Source: Wuchereria bancrofti (taxonomy: Eukaryota > Nematoda > Chromadorea > Rhabditida > Onchocercidae). Taken from it: 64,000 nucleotides of DNA. Below the pieces are notes generated by a model. It saw nothing but the letters and a program-made list of their open reading frames with translations, was not told where the DNA came from and ran no database searches. Shown here in pieces: positions 36,784 through 48,558 of the stretch; the first letter of the stretch is position 1; the number at the start of each line of letters is the position of its first letter. The stretch lies in NCBI GenBank assembly GCA_005281725.1, contig SSBO01000003.1, positions 7,302,776-7,366,775 on the forward strand, given 5' to 3'. The translations under genes and the position numbers were made by a program.

Positions 36784-38490
36784 GTTTCATGCGAAAAATT
36801 TTCACTGTATTGTTCCGGCTCGTTATTCAACAGCGATCGGCTCGCGTATTCCGCTGGGCTAGTTCGGGTTCGTTTTTCAGTACTGTAGTGTAATAGTTAC
36901 TGATCTAACTGCTTTAATTATTTTGTAACGACGATAAGAATAAAAAGGTGACAGAACAGAATCGTAGGATCACAAACACTTTGAGTATGGAAAACAAATA
37001 TGACAAGAATTCTCTTTTCATATGCGTCATTAGTGGTATAGCAAATCGTTCTGTTCGATGATATCCAAAGTGTTTAATTTATTTGCCTTAGTCAGACTGA
37101 TTTCTTTAAAAACTTTAACTATTGCTACAAATCCTGAATGTGCAGAAAATTTCCCAGACTGAGAATTGCACTAATTTTTTTAGAAAAATGGATCTATAGA
37201 CAAAAGTCGAACTTTAAAATATGCACCAAAGTTAATAATTATGATTTATTCTACTTCAATAACTATTTCTGTGATCTTTTACAACCTCTGGTTTGTAATA
37301 CATAACAGTGACGATTTTTTGAAGCAAGCAAGCGAAAAAGGAATGCAGCAAAAACAGAAAACAAAAAAAAAAAATCAATTATTGCCTAATAGCGGGCACA
37401 TCAAAGATGAAACTTTAAAGAAATAGATATAATTCTAGAGGGAAATCTGATGCAAGCGATATGCCTTTTTGCCATTTCATGAGACATAAAATATTCAAAA
37501 TCCATAACAAATTTAAAAAAATAAAAAATAAAGAAACCTACCAAACTGCTTAAGGAAGGCCTCTGAGTAGCACCTGATAAGAAGATGCAACCCAAAACTG
37601 TAAATGTATTTCTTTTACCTGTAAATCATTCGATAGGCTAGACTGCATTTAAAGTTGCACCAGATAAAAATAACGATCGAAGATTTTGCTTTATAATGAT
37701 TGGAGTGAATGATTATAATCCATATTTTAAGGATCAGACTACTAGAAGGAAACAAAATGGTAAGACCTCACCTATCCGAACAATCAATACGATAATACAA
37801 ATCCCATTAGTGATAAGGTTGATATGGCTTTTAGCTAATCATTCCTTGACAATAATTACAATGCTCTCTTCATTCCGTTCTATCATTTATTTGAAAATTC
37901 AGTTTAAAATTTTAAAAGATTTTCTTCTTAGTTAGCTAATATTCAATAAAGTTTTCTCAGTTTATGTAAGATTTTCCAAAAATAGATGATCACTCTTGAA
38001 AGATTTCGTGAAAAGAAGCATAAATTATATTCCTACATTAAAAATCGAAACTTATCCTTTTATTATTCTGTAAATAAATGTAATTCACCAGGAACTGAAA
38101 GGAAAAAAAAAGACTAAACATCAGTTCTGATAGAATTGAACTGTTGACATGAAAAAAGAAGAGAGAATTATTTTATCAGAAATGCTCAACACACATTACA
38201 TAGCTAGATGAATCTTTAACATTTGACCTCCTCCAACCACTAAACGAGCACTAACTAAACTTCGAGGCAAATAGTTCCCGCGACAAAGAAAGAGATTAAA
38301 ATTAACGCAGCCGATTGAGCATCGTTCACAGTGCAGTTTTTGGGTGACTTTGACAATGCTTACGTCTCTCTAATGACAAGAAATTAATGAGAGGGAAGTG
38401 AGCATTGGAGAGTGATTGATACTATCTGATACCATCTTATTAAATGTAAACACTGATGGTAATCCGACTGCATGAAATAATTGATATTTT

Positions 38491-38548
38491 GAGAGGAAGG
38501 GAGAAAGAGACAGAGAGATAGAAAGAGAGAGAAAGAAGAATTGAAAAG
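38491..38548. repeat. Purine-rich GA tract
   Basis: A GAGAGGAAGGGAGAAAGAGA-type run of about 60 nt lies on the plus strand. A similar shorter (GA)n run lies at 41040-41066, near the ICMT start. Confidence 0.8.
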
Positions 38549-40628
38549 ATTGATAACGACCGCTAAGAATGATAAAGAGGAAAATTAAATTTGTCCTTGT
38601 GATTTTTACATTAATATTTACGTTTATATTAACATTTCAAACCTTTTAAACTTTCACAGATTACTCTTATCCCTACATTCCATTTTGAGTTATCATAAAG
38701 AAAGATGAAATAAATGCATCATTATGATTAATCAAAAAAAATGTCAATATATGAATGTAAAAATTATCAAAATGCAACAAAAATGTACTAATCATTATTA
38801 TTCATTTCCACTTTTTTAATAAATTTTTTTTGAATGATTTGAAAAGAGGAAAAGAATCACCAACTCGACAATACAATAAAGTAAAGGTTAATAGAGCACA
38901 CAGTGTACGATGATAAGAAATGATCAATGATTTATTCTGTAAACGGTCTGTCACCATACTGCAATAGATGACGTGTCACACGAATCGGCACTTTTCTATC
39001 ATCGATCATTGCATACCATTCTTCTCAGAACATAACACAACAAACGAATGGGTTAAATTAAACGGAGCATTTCTTGGATTATATCTTTGCAATGATGTTA
39101 CCCTCCCTTATTTCCAATTTGTCGTATGGATTGGATTGACTGATTGATTGATTGACTGAATTAATGGTGGGCAGGGCAGGTCAGGTCATTCATTCAACCA
39201 AATCATTCATACTACCATTATCTTTGTTATTATTATCATTAATACTGCCATTATCTTCGTTATCACTACCGTTATCAGCTGCAATTATTATAATCTTTTT
39301 CTCATCCTTTTCAAGTGTTAAAGAGATGACAACCAATATGTGATCAGCACAACTACAATCTATCGTATACAAAGAGATAGTGTTATCCAGAGGTAGACTA
39401 ATATTATCAATACCTTTTTAATATACTTACTTGATTTCCGGAACCAGAATTTTCAGCAAAACGGAATCCAGTAGTTAATAAGGTTAATACTGCTTGCTCT
39501 TCATAGCTATGTCATTTGCACAGTCCATTAGATTTTTTCTATGGGATAATTCGGATTCTTACACAGAACCTACGAATTAGTGAGAAACAAAAAAATTTCT
39601 TTTTCAGGATATATATGAATTCACCTGCAATTGCTTCAACAAGAAATCTAAACCAGACAACTCATAAATCATCCTGATCCTAATCATCTTCGGACTTTCC
39701 CCAATATGCTTTAATTGACTTGGTGCATAATTTCATCTCTTTGATAATCGTCATTCCTTCATTTAGCAATCATTTATTTGATTTGAAATGTTAAATTCCT
39801 GTACTTTTTCATATTTATTTCTCCATCCATCTCTGCTCTAATATCACAAATTATTTAATAAAATTGATTAAATTAAATCTTTTCACCATTACTTCCAAGC
39901 AATCATGATCAATGAACATACATTTCTGTACAGATTGGTTTAATACTTCTTTTCCAATCATAATATCATTTATTTACGATAAACTATAGACAAATTCCTC
40001 GTTTATTTATTAAAATTATGGTGAATATATTATTTTTAATATAAATAAATAAAAACCTTTTTTCTTTTGCCTTGTTTACTCTTTCCTAATTTAGTGCTTT
40101 ACATATATGAGGGAGACAGACATGTCTGATCGTTATTTTCAAAGTTTTCTGAAAATACATCCTTTTCCACTTAATCAGAATAACAAAGAATGTCTTAGAG
40201 TTTTAGATAACACAGACGCAGTAGTTATCTATTCAAGAAGTACCTACGACATGAATTATTGTTCAATCATATGTTTCATCATAGAAGCATTCTGTTGTGA
40301 TCGTCTCTGCTACAAACACAATCTGTAATCTGTGTGACAATATACTAAACTATCCATACAGTTTAAGTTAGATGCGTGGGATACGATAATTAGTTATCCG
40401 TACGCCTGCATACGTAAAGATTTGTGTTGTGCACCACATTCTCATCAGAAGACAACAACGATAACAATCGCGTATACGTTGCAGTCATTTGCAAACGTAT
40501 GCACTAATACTTTTTTGTACTGCGTATGGAATGCATAAGCAGAAAAAAAGAAAAGAGAAGTAGTGAAACAACGCGGAATGAATTCACTTAAGTGACTTCA
40601 ACCACTGTATGTTCAATTACAGCGTCAA

Positions 40629-40755
40629 AATGATAACATGATGTCAACATAATGTGATGACAACCTGATTATGTCAACATAATGACAAGGTAACAATACC
40701 AACGCAATGACAACGTGATGATGTCAGCGTGACGACAAAGTGACGATGTCAATCC
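40629..40755. repeat. Imperfect TGATGTCAACATAATG-type repeat cluster
   Basis: Variants of ATGACAACNTGATGATGTCA and ATGTCAACATAATG recur about every 15-30 nt through this stretch. TGACGT-like half-sites are frequent. Function is unknown. Confidence 0.6.
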
Positions 40756-41241
40756 TCACAACCATTTCTAACAAACAATTCGTTATAACTAATTCGATGC
40801 CTTATTTAATTTTTATGGCTGCGTTAAATTCTTCATCATTTTTGAAAAAATGCACGTTTCACGTTATTGAGTTAATATTTAGTGTTGATAACTTAAATGT
40901 AGAGCGTGCTGGGTTGAGAGCTTAATTAATTTCTATTCCACTCATTTTGATCTCATTTCCTCTTCTTTCTTGCGCAAGAAAAATCTTCTTATTTCACATA
41001 TTTTACACTATAATTTTGATGAGGAAATAAGGTTGAATGAAAGAGAGAGAGAGAGTGGGAGAGAGTGTTAGTTGTAACGTACTATGATTTTATATTGTAA
41101 TGTTTTATCTTATCTAATAATTATCGTGATATTGTCGGTACTAATATTTTCTTCATTGTGCAGATCATCTCTCCATATCAGCATAAAATCAACTGTGCTA
41201 CAGCAATTATGTAATTTCTCCTTTTTTTTATAGTTTCGATA

Positions 41242-42114
41242 ATGCTATTAAACCACATAAGCAATATGGTGGCAATATTTCGAAGTGATATTGATCTACA
41301 ACATTCATTATTTTCGGTTTTGTTATCCGTAATAGTAATTAATATGGCGTATATATTACGTGTCGAAAAGTGGAAACTTGAGTACATAGCGTTCTTGCTA
41401 TCGATTCCAATATCGGTGTTAATTTGTGGTTGGCGTGCACGTTGGAATGCAATACAAGCATCTTTTCTTGGGGGTATTTTTACATTATCTCTACTTTGTG
41501 CGTATTCAACAAATAATTTATATTTATCAATATTCGCATGGTATTTCGCATGCATGGCAGTATTTCACTACGGCGAATTTCTGATGACAGCGTTAACAAA
41601 TCGACCAGATTTGAATTTTTCATCCTATCTTCTTGATCATTCTCTCGCATATTGGGCAGCTGCTTTGATAAGTTGGGTGGAATATACAATGGAAGTATAT
41701 TTCTTACCACTTTTAAAAAATGTTACCATTAGTTATGTCGGATTAATATTAATTATATTTGGTGAAATTTTACGAAAACTTGCAATGATTCATGCAAACG
41801 GCGGATTCACACATATGATTGCAATCAAGAAGTGTCCAAGGCATAAATTGATTACTAGTGGTGTGTATGGTTTCGTACGACATCCAGGATACCTCGGCTG
41901 GCTAGTTTGGTGTTTGGGCACTCAGGTAATGCTATGCAATCCTGTATGTTTGATCCTTTATTTGCTAGTTGGGTGGAATTTCTTCAACGAAAGAATATAT
42001 TGGGAAGAACGTTATCTGACTTCCTTCTTTGGTACGGAATACATTCAGTATCAAAGAAACGTACCGCTTGGAATACCGTTTATTAAAGGATACGAATCAC
42101 AGCCGTCGAGATAG
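41242..42114 (+). CDS. Protein-S-isoprenylcysteine O-methyltransferase (ICMT)
   Basis: It transfers a methyl group from S-adenosylmethionine to the C-terminal prenylcysteine of CaaX proteins such as Ras, Rho and lamins, in the ER membrane. The 290-residue frame is a single exon with several hydrophobic spans. The catalytic C-terminal signature is complete: GVYGFVRHPGYLGW (R213, H214), GTQ, NP, then NERIYWEERYL (E255, E256), FFG, Y..Y and VPLGIPFIKG. Length matches the animal enzyme (about 280-290 residues). The ATG at 41242 follows a TTTTTTTATAG acceptor by 8 nt, so the mRNA is probably SL-trans-spliced. The absence of introns is odd among neighbours that average one intron per 150-200 coding nt. 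It could be a retrocopy, although the frame is intact. AATAAA lies at 42489-42494. Confidence 0.93.
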   Translation: MLLNHISNMVAIFRSDIDLQHSLFSVLLSVIVINMAYILRVEKWKLEYIAFLLSIPISVLICGWRARWNAIQASFLGGIFTLSLLCAYSTNNLYLSIFAWYFACMAVFHYGEFLMTALTNRPDLNFSSYLLDHSLAYWAAALISWVEYTMEVYFLPLLKNVTISYVGLILIIFGEILRKLAMIHANGGFTHMIAIKKCPRHKLITSGVYGFVRHPGYLGWLVWCLGTQVMLCNPVCLILYLLVGWNFFNERIYWEERYLTSFFGTEYIQYQRNVPLGIPFIKGYESQPSR

Positions 42115-43284
42115 CATCGTGTTTGATCTTATTTGTTACTGTAATCTCAACTTTACCTCATAGAATTAACACTTGTGATAGCTTAAATTGACAGCAGTTG
42201 CATATTTATTGGTGATTCTCTTTGTGCTTCATCTTCTGCTGATGGCGCAAACAGTGGCAAACATCGGTTCTGTATGAGTTTCTTGAAAAAAGCTTTCCGG
42301 ATGTTAGCTGTATGAGTATTGCTCTTGGTTTAGAGCTTTTGATTAGCTATAATTGAACAGCTAACGTTGTCTTTTCTTTATGTTTGAAATTTGTTATTTG
42401 CTGTTATATTTTGCTATATTTCTATAAACTACACCTTCTTACAAAATCCTAGGCTTTTGATTACAATTCTTTTTCCGAAGTCGATATAAATAAAGTTGTT
42501 AACATATAGCAAAAAAACTTTTTTAATAATCTGTTTTCAATAAGAAATACTTGTTACTGGTTTAAACGAATTACAGGTGTTGTTTGTTGAAAATTTGTTA
42601 TTGTTATACGATTATACTTTTTCCATTTGGAAGTTTATACTTATAGAATAGTAACTGTAATAATAAGTCATTTTAGGTGCGATTTCAGTTTTTTGTCTGT
42701 AAATTTCAGTACCAAGCATTTTAACATAAACTGCTTAGTATTGAAATTGTTAAAGTAAGCTTAAAGGAATGAACTTATAAGTGACTTTAATTAATTTTTA
42801 CTGACAGCATTGAATATATGCTGGTAATGCTGTTTTGCTGCTTTACTGGGATAGAGTCATATGTAAGTTTTTTCTGCATCATTTTATTATTTGTGCATAT
42901 CCTAAGTTGTAGTGTTGCATGTTATTTTACGCCTAAAATGACTAATATTGATGACAAGTTCTGATAGTTTGTGCCATACGTATTTCAAAATTTAATTCGG
43001 CCTCATTTTTTTTAATGCTGGTAACATTTTGCTATTAGGTTTGAAAAATTAATTCTATTTAAAAGTTTTGCTTGCTTAGTTGTTATGCAGGATGCTGAGT
43101 TAAATTTTTTGGTTGTTGAAATACTATTGGTAGTATTTTCAACAAATTTCTTTCAAACATTCAAAGACTTAGCGTTGTAATGTTTTGTTTGCTGTAGAAA
43201 TATATGAATTAGTGTTTAGCGAATGTAGATAATACGTCTTTCTAAATGCATAGTGTTATAATTATTACATAATAAAATTTCAAG
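42115..43284. other. Intergenic spacer (ICMT 3' region, FRA10AC1 upstream)
   Basis: A candidate polyadenylation signal lies at 42489-42494. The rest is T-rich. No clear acceptor lies immediately before the ATG at 43285. The two plus-strand genes are about 1.2 kb apart, too far for a tight operon. No gene was seen. Confidence 0.6.
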
Positions 43285-45168
43285 ATGAATAAACAGAATC
43301 CATCAATCGATTATGAAGATTTGGAATCAGAATTTGACTATGCAAATGATGCTGGAAGCAGTGTTGGTGGAAGAAAAAGTTGTCGAATGCGGGATGATCA
43401 ATTATGGAAGAAACCACGATTTGGAGAAGTTGCATTGCCAGATCGAAAGAAAGCAAGGGGCATATTTGATCAAGAACAATCCTGTTTTGAGAAGTACGGT
43501 TTGCTGTTCAGGAGTTTTTTATCAAGAACGAGATGGAAAAAAAATGAGAGCAAAGAAGATTGAGTAACAAATAATTCCATTTTTTTTCTCTAATGGTTAA
43601 ACATTTAAAGGTATAATTGTGCATTCTACCACTCTAATATTGATCCTGTTTTGGGAAACGTGTAATTTCTCACTATTTTTCAGACGAAAACAACGTCTAA
43701 TGACTCTAGACGTATACACGCGACATAAAGAACTAATAAATCAGTATTATCTCTGTTATCCAGGTGCAACAACAAAATTACAGCGAGACACATCCAGAGA
43801 TCGCACCGATTATGATGTCCTTAAAGACAATCACAGATTTCTCTGGGATGATGATGAGGTTTCACATAAAATATATTTTCTTGCAGAACAAATGTAGTTT
43901 CAGGAAACAATTATTGGTTAAACCATAGTAAGGATATGTTGAACGGTTATACTCTTTATCATCATTTTGTATTTGGGTAAATCCACTTCTTTTTTAGTTA
44001 GTGAAAGCAGCGGAGAAGTCGTGGGAAGCCCGTCTAGCCAAACGGTATTATGACAAACTTTTCAAAGAATACTGTATTGCTGATCTTTCGCAGTACAAAA
44101 AGAATAGGTAACCATGTTAGGACATATTTCAGGCACTGAAATTTCGAAATGAATTTTAACATCCATATTCCTATAACGAATCTATTTTATACGAAAAGAA
44201 ATTAGAACTGAATTTCAACTTTTAAATAATTTATGTTGCTTACTACTTCTTTGTTGCTTAATTATATTGCTTGCTACTTCTGATTTTTGATTTTTGAATT
44301 TCAGAATAGCTATGAGATGGCGAACTGAAAGAGAAGTCAGATCAGGGAAGGGTCAGTTTGAATGTGGCAATAAAAGGTGCAAAGAAAAAGACGATCTTAC
44401 TAGTTGGGAAGTATGTTTTGTGAAACTTTTCGTAATGTGAACCAAATTTATGTTTCAGCTAATATCTTTTTATTATGTTTTGGCGGTGTTGATCAAGTTT
44501 TAATATAGTTAAAGCCACATATCTTCAAATGAAACAATTCACTATTTTGAACTGTATTAAAATATGAGACTGTTTAAAAAATAAAATAAAATGAAGTTTT
44601 GAATGAACCGCTTTATTTCCGGTTAACTTTGCATACTTGGAGAATAGCGTTAAGAAAAATGCTCTTGTCAAGTTGCGGTTGTGTCCTGAATGTTCGAAAA
44701 TGCTCAATTATCATTCTCAGAAAAAGAAGCTAGAAAAGAAAGACAAACATAGACACAAAAAGAGATTGTAAGTTCTTCAAAATTCTTAGTATTGAACATT
44801 CATCAAAACAATTCTGTGATATCTGCAATTTCTTAAAATTTTAAATGTTCGAGTTTATGTTTAACTTACATTTCATTTGTTGATTTATTGTTTAGTCACT
44901 TGCTTAACACTGATTTCACGAATGACTATTATTCAGGCCACATGCTAGGAGCCAGAAAAACGAAGAAATTGTGGAGCAAGCAAACACTTCAGAAGCCCAG
45001 CAGCCTGAAGTTTGTGAAGAAACGTCTAAAGAAGTAGAACAGAATATTGACGAAAAAGTGGAAAAGGATAATTTAATGGAAATCTGGAGGAAATCACCGG
45101 AAGACACTGACCCAGAAAAAGTTGCTGAACAAGAACTTGATGATTTCTTGGATGACTTGTTATTGTAA
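43285..45168 (+). CDS. FRA10AC1 homologue (spliceosome-associated nuclear protein)
   Basis: Six exons close in phase: 43285-43493, 43684-43858, 43998-44107, 44305-44410, 44622-44767 and 44937-45168, giving 325 residues (human FRA10AC1 is about 315). The family core is clear: LDVYTRHKELINQYYL, DRTDYDVLKDNHRFLW, WEARLAKRYYDKLFKEYCIA, then GQFECGNKRC (C185, C190), VNFAYLE and LRLCPECS (C221, C224). The four cysteines form a likely zinc site. The C-terminus is lysine-rich, then acidic, ending LDDFLDDLLL. The human protein is found in spliceosomal C complexes. Exon 1 uses a GTACGG donor, the only one giving phase 2. Exon 5 must start at 44622 to keep VNFAYLE, but the preceding bases are TTTCCG, not AG. 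The next AG would skip seven conserved residues. AATAAA lies at 45572-45577. Confidence 0.9.
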
Positions 45169-47810
45169 TTGATGAGCTTGTATATTTGTATATGTTTAAT
45201 GCATTTCTTATTCACTAAATCAAGAAGTCAACTAGAGAAACTGAATTTAATGAAACACTGTTGCATATTTTAGCGGCAGTTAGGCGGTATTTTGATTTCA
45301 AATATTTTAGATAAATCCGGTCATTTGTAAAGACACACAAACAAACAACTACACACAAACACTAGAACATTTATTTGAAAATAGTGCTTTAAAAAGGAGT
45401 GGTCAGATCCACGTTATTTTAGAAGCGGAAATAAACTTCATTTTCTAGTCATTTTTTGCATGCTTTAGTTGGTTCTATAATTAAAAAACAAGGTCGTTGC
45501 CGTACTAGTTTCGTGTACTAGTTAAAACGAAACAATATTTTTAAATCTCAGTGAGGTGAACGTATGGAGTAAATAAAACTAAAATGACTTGTTATAGGTA
45601 TGCCTGATTTAATTACGATCAGGATACGGCTTTCTAAAATGTTCTTTGAGAGTCTGTCTAAGTGAAGATTTTCAACTTATGTCTTTTTTTTTGAAAAGGT
45701 AAAATTAAATCTCTACGACTTTCCACTCCACATTTCACTACCATAATTATTACGGTTAAATCGTTTTTTGCTACCCTACTACCGCTCTCCAACTCCATGT
45801 TCAGTTTAACTCACATACCATCTAATTTTATCGTCCATCAGAAATCATCCTGACATGCCATTTTCTGAAAATTAAAAAAAAATTCAATCTATGATGTCAT
45901 ACTTTGTTCAACATCCAATGTTTATTATTTCTTACAACTTTAGTTGTTTACGATGAACAAAAAATTTCAATTGAGAAGCAAAATTTTTTCATAGATTCGA
46001 CGTTTGTCCAATAGATGTAGCGAATATGAAAGTCTTAATATGAAGTTCTGAAATGATAAATGATATGTGAAATATACAATAATAATTGAACTGATTGACA
46101 GAATTAAAGTGAACAAAGGATGAAAATTTTTGATGACAAATTTCAGCTCATTTCAAAGTCTGTAATTTCTGCAGTGCTACAGTTTGAATAGTGTACCTTA
46201 GTCTTCTTAATGCTAAAGTAAGTTTGCGGTAGTTTCTTGTTTAAAGAGATTCTTATCATTAATGCAAAGCTTATGCAAACATTTGTTTAACTGACAGAAA
46301 TAATGAAGTAAATAAGTTTGTTTGCATATGTGCAAGCGTGCACACATGCACGCACGCAACACATACTTGCGCACACACTACATCTACAACTTTTCAATTC
46401 GGAAAATTTTTAGATTTTCAATGATAAAATATTTATAACGTAACATTTCAATTAAGACGAGACGATCTAACATAAATGGAGATTTATGGACGAAATCACT
46501 TAACGTTCACTTACGTGTTCAAAGTTTAATTTAAGCAGATGAGTGGAACGTTGTAAATGAAGAATAAGTTTAATTCATGAACAGTATATCCACATTATGT
46601 TCACATTTTTGAAAAAAAAAAATGTCAAATTTTTGCTGTAATTATGACAAGACGATTTATCTTACTGATAATCTGATTGATTATAACAGTATTTGTTATT
46701 TAGCAAAAGATCGATTTCTTAAAAATCAATTTCTAATCCTAATGAAGATATTTGAATCAAAATGAAGACTTTTTAAATTTTAAATGATATTTTAGAAAAA
46801 ATAAGAAGACAAAAAAGATAGGCTTAGAAAGTTAGAAAACATATTGCATTTTTCTAATGAAATATCTATCGTTGTTATAACTCACTAATTTAAAGAACAT
46901 ATTGATAATATCTTGAATGAGATTGCACGATAAAATCTGCAAATATCCTCCATACATATTATTTCTTTCTGCTTTACTCAATGATACTAATATCGAATCA
47001 CTGAAATACTCAATATTTGATTAATTTGAATTATAAATTGAAATGTGTGATGTAACAAGTTAAATTATTTAGTATATTAACGATAAGAAATTCCATCGTC
47101 TCATTTCGTTATGAGTGGAATTAAACTAAATTTATAATTCGAACTTCTTATACTGAATTGATTCATTGAGTTAAACGCTTACGAATTACGTCATATTTCC
47201 GTGATTAACTCTTTACATATGATTAACTTAAAATTAATTGACGTATTTTTTTTTTTTTTGTTTTTAATGAAAACGAAAAGTTATTTTACATTATCGATCG
47301 TTATGTACTTATATTTTCATCATTGTTGAATGTTTCCTTAATTTGAATATTTCTGGAATAAAATGACGCTCTATTGACTAACTTTATAAATTATACCATT
47401 AAAATTTGCTGAAATAATTTTTTGTTTACCATTTAAACAGATAATATATTATGATAGCTTCCATTATTCAATTCTAGTTGACATCTCGTATTTGAAATAT
47501 TTGTCTAATTCATAGGATTAAATTTGAAATCTTTAAAGGAAATGACACTTTTCGCATACTAAACTATTGGAATCATTTTAGCTGAATGAAAATGAACAGA
47601 ATATTAGGATATGACAAATTTGAAAAGTTTTATTGCTAGCTTAATAAGTAACTCATTTTAGCTTATCATTAATTATGCGATTCAAATGCGCTTTGTTCAA
47701 TATATCACAATTTGCAACTAAGCATTTCAATTTTTTCATTCTTATTTATACACATTGTAATGTAATACGCATTAAAATGAATACGATGAACTGAATCTAA
47801 AAAATTTCTA
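45169..47810. other. Convergent intergenic region
   Basis: This 2.6-kb AT-rich spacer lies tail to tail between the FRA10AC1 homologue (+) and the microprotein gene (-). It has a candidate polyadenylation signal at 45572-45577 and an alternating purine-pyrimidine stretch (GTGCACACATGCACGCACGC) near 46337. No gene was seen. Confidence 0.6.
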
Positions 47811-48130
47811 TTAGTGGCGGTGTCGCCTTTCATTAAAATTCACATCATTGGGCAAAATAATAGGCACACTTTGCGCACGTTCATCTTTCATCGGATGCTA
47901 TAAAATACAAATATTTTACATGCATAATATTTTAGCATTTATAAATTTTCTTCTACACAATAATGATTTTATTATGAAATTACCGTACCTTTCGCTTTAA
48001 TAAATTTTGTTCAAATTTTATTTTTCATACAATTTACAATGAATAGTGATAAAATCATTTAACTAACCGTTTTAACATAAAAATAAGCAATAATAATAAG
48101 AACGAAGAGATAAGCAATAGCAAGAAGCAT
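47811..48130 (-). CDS. 49-residue single-pass membrane microprotein
   Basis: Two exons: 48130-48068 (21 codons) and 47897-47811. The donor is ACG followed by GTTAGTT and the acceptor is TTTTATAG, with phase 0 at the junction. The protein starts MLLAIAYLFVLIIIAYFY, a single hydrophobic span right at the N-terminus. A polar tail follows, with HPMKDERAQSVPIILP and a basic end, ERRHRH. It could be a signal anchor with the tail in the cytosol. Clean splice signals, correct phase and an ATG-to-stop frame support a real gene. I do not recognise a family; size and topology resemble regulatory membrane micropeptides, but sequence similarity to known ones is not evident. It lies between the FRA10AC1 homologue and the transporter, on the transporter's strand. 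Confidence 0.6.
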
Positions 48131-48230
48131 TAACGACCGCTTTCAATCAAACAGTCATGAAATGAATTTATTGAAACGATTACTTCCTTCGGTTTTATTG
48201 AATTTTTAATTATTTTACACCATTATTCCA

Positions 48231-48260
48231 GTACGTACGTACGTACGTGTATATATATCT
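48231..48260. repeat. (ACGT)n followed by (TA)n tract
   Basis: Four and a half perfect ACGT units, self-complementary, directly followed by GTATATATAT. Confidence 0.9.
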
Positions 48261-48450
48261 TATTTCCTTTCCGTTCCCAACTATATGTTGTTATTTACCT
48301 TTTTCTGTTACCTAGAAACGAAAAAGTCTTACAGGAAGCACTATGTGAAATAAATTAAATTGAGTTTTGAAAAAAGATAAATTTCAAGTTTTTTGCGTTT
48401 ACGTATTTGAACGTATTATTTGTATCAGTGTACTTGTTTGCTAATTTATC

Positions 48451-48558
48451 ATTCTTTAATACTATAAGGCATTACTTTAATACCTGCAGTGGGTATTACT
48501 TTACTGCAAAGTATTACTTTTTATAGTATTAAAGTAATACCTGTAAGGTATTACTTCC
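48451..48558. repeat. Hairpin-forming GTATTACTTTA repeat cluster
   Basis: TTTAATACTATAA at 48455-48467 is a perfect inverted copy of TTATAGTATTAAA at 48521-48533. Between and after them the word GTATTACTTTA, or its complement, recurs at about 48493, 48511, 48530 and 48548. A cruciform or a small foldback element is possible. Confidence 0.65.

Larger units (their letters stand above)
36784..41241. other. Divergent intergenic region between vigilin and ICMT
   Basis: This 4.5-kb spacer separates the two gene starts and should hold both promoters. The first 130 bp upstream of vigilin are unusually GC-rich for the window (GAGCCGG, CGCGAGCCGATCG on the minus strand), consistent with a 5' untranslated region. 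It also contains purine-rich tracts and an imperfect repeat block, listed separately. A T-tract ending TATAG at about 41234 probably is a trans-splice acceptor 8 nt before the ICMT ATG. No gene was recognised. Confidence 0.6.

Noticed and set aside
37000..41200. Possible tRNA or other structured RNA genes in the divergent spacer
   Set aside because: No T-loop GGTTCRA box with a matching A box and acceptor stem was found by eye here or elsewhere in the window.
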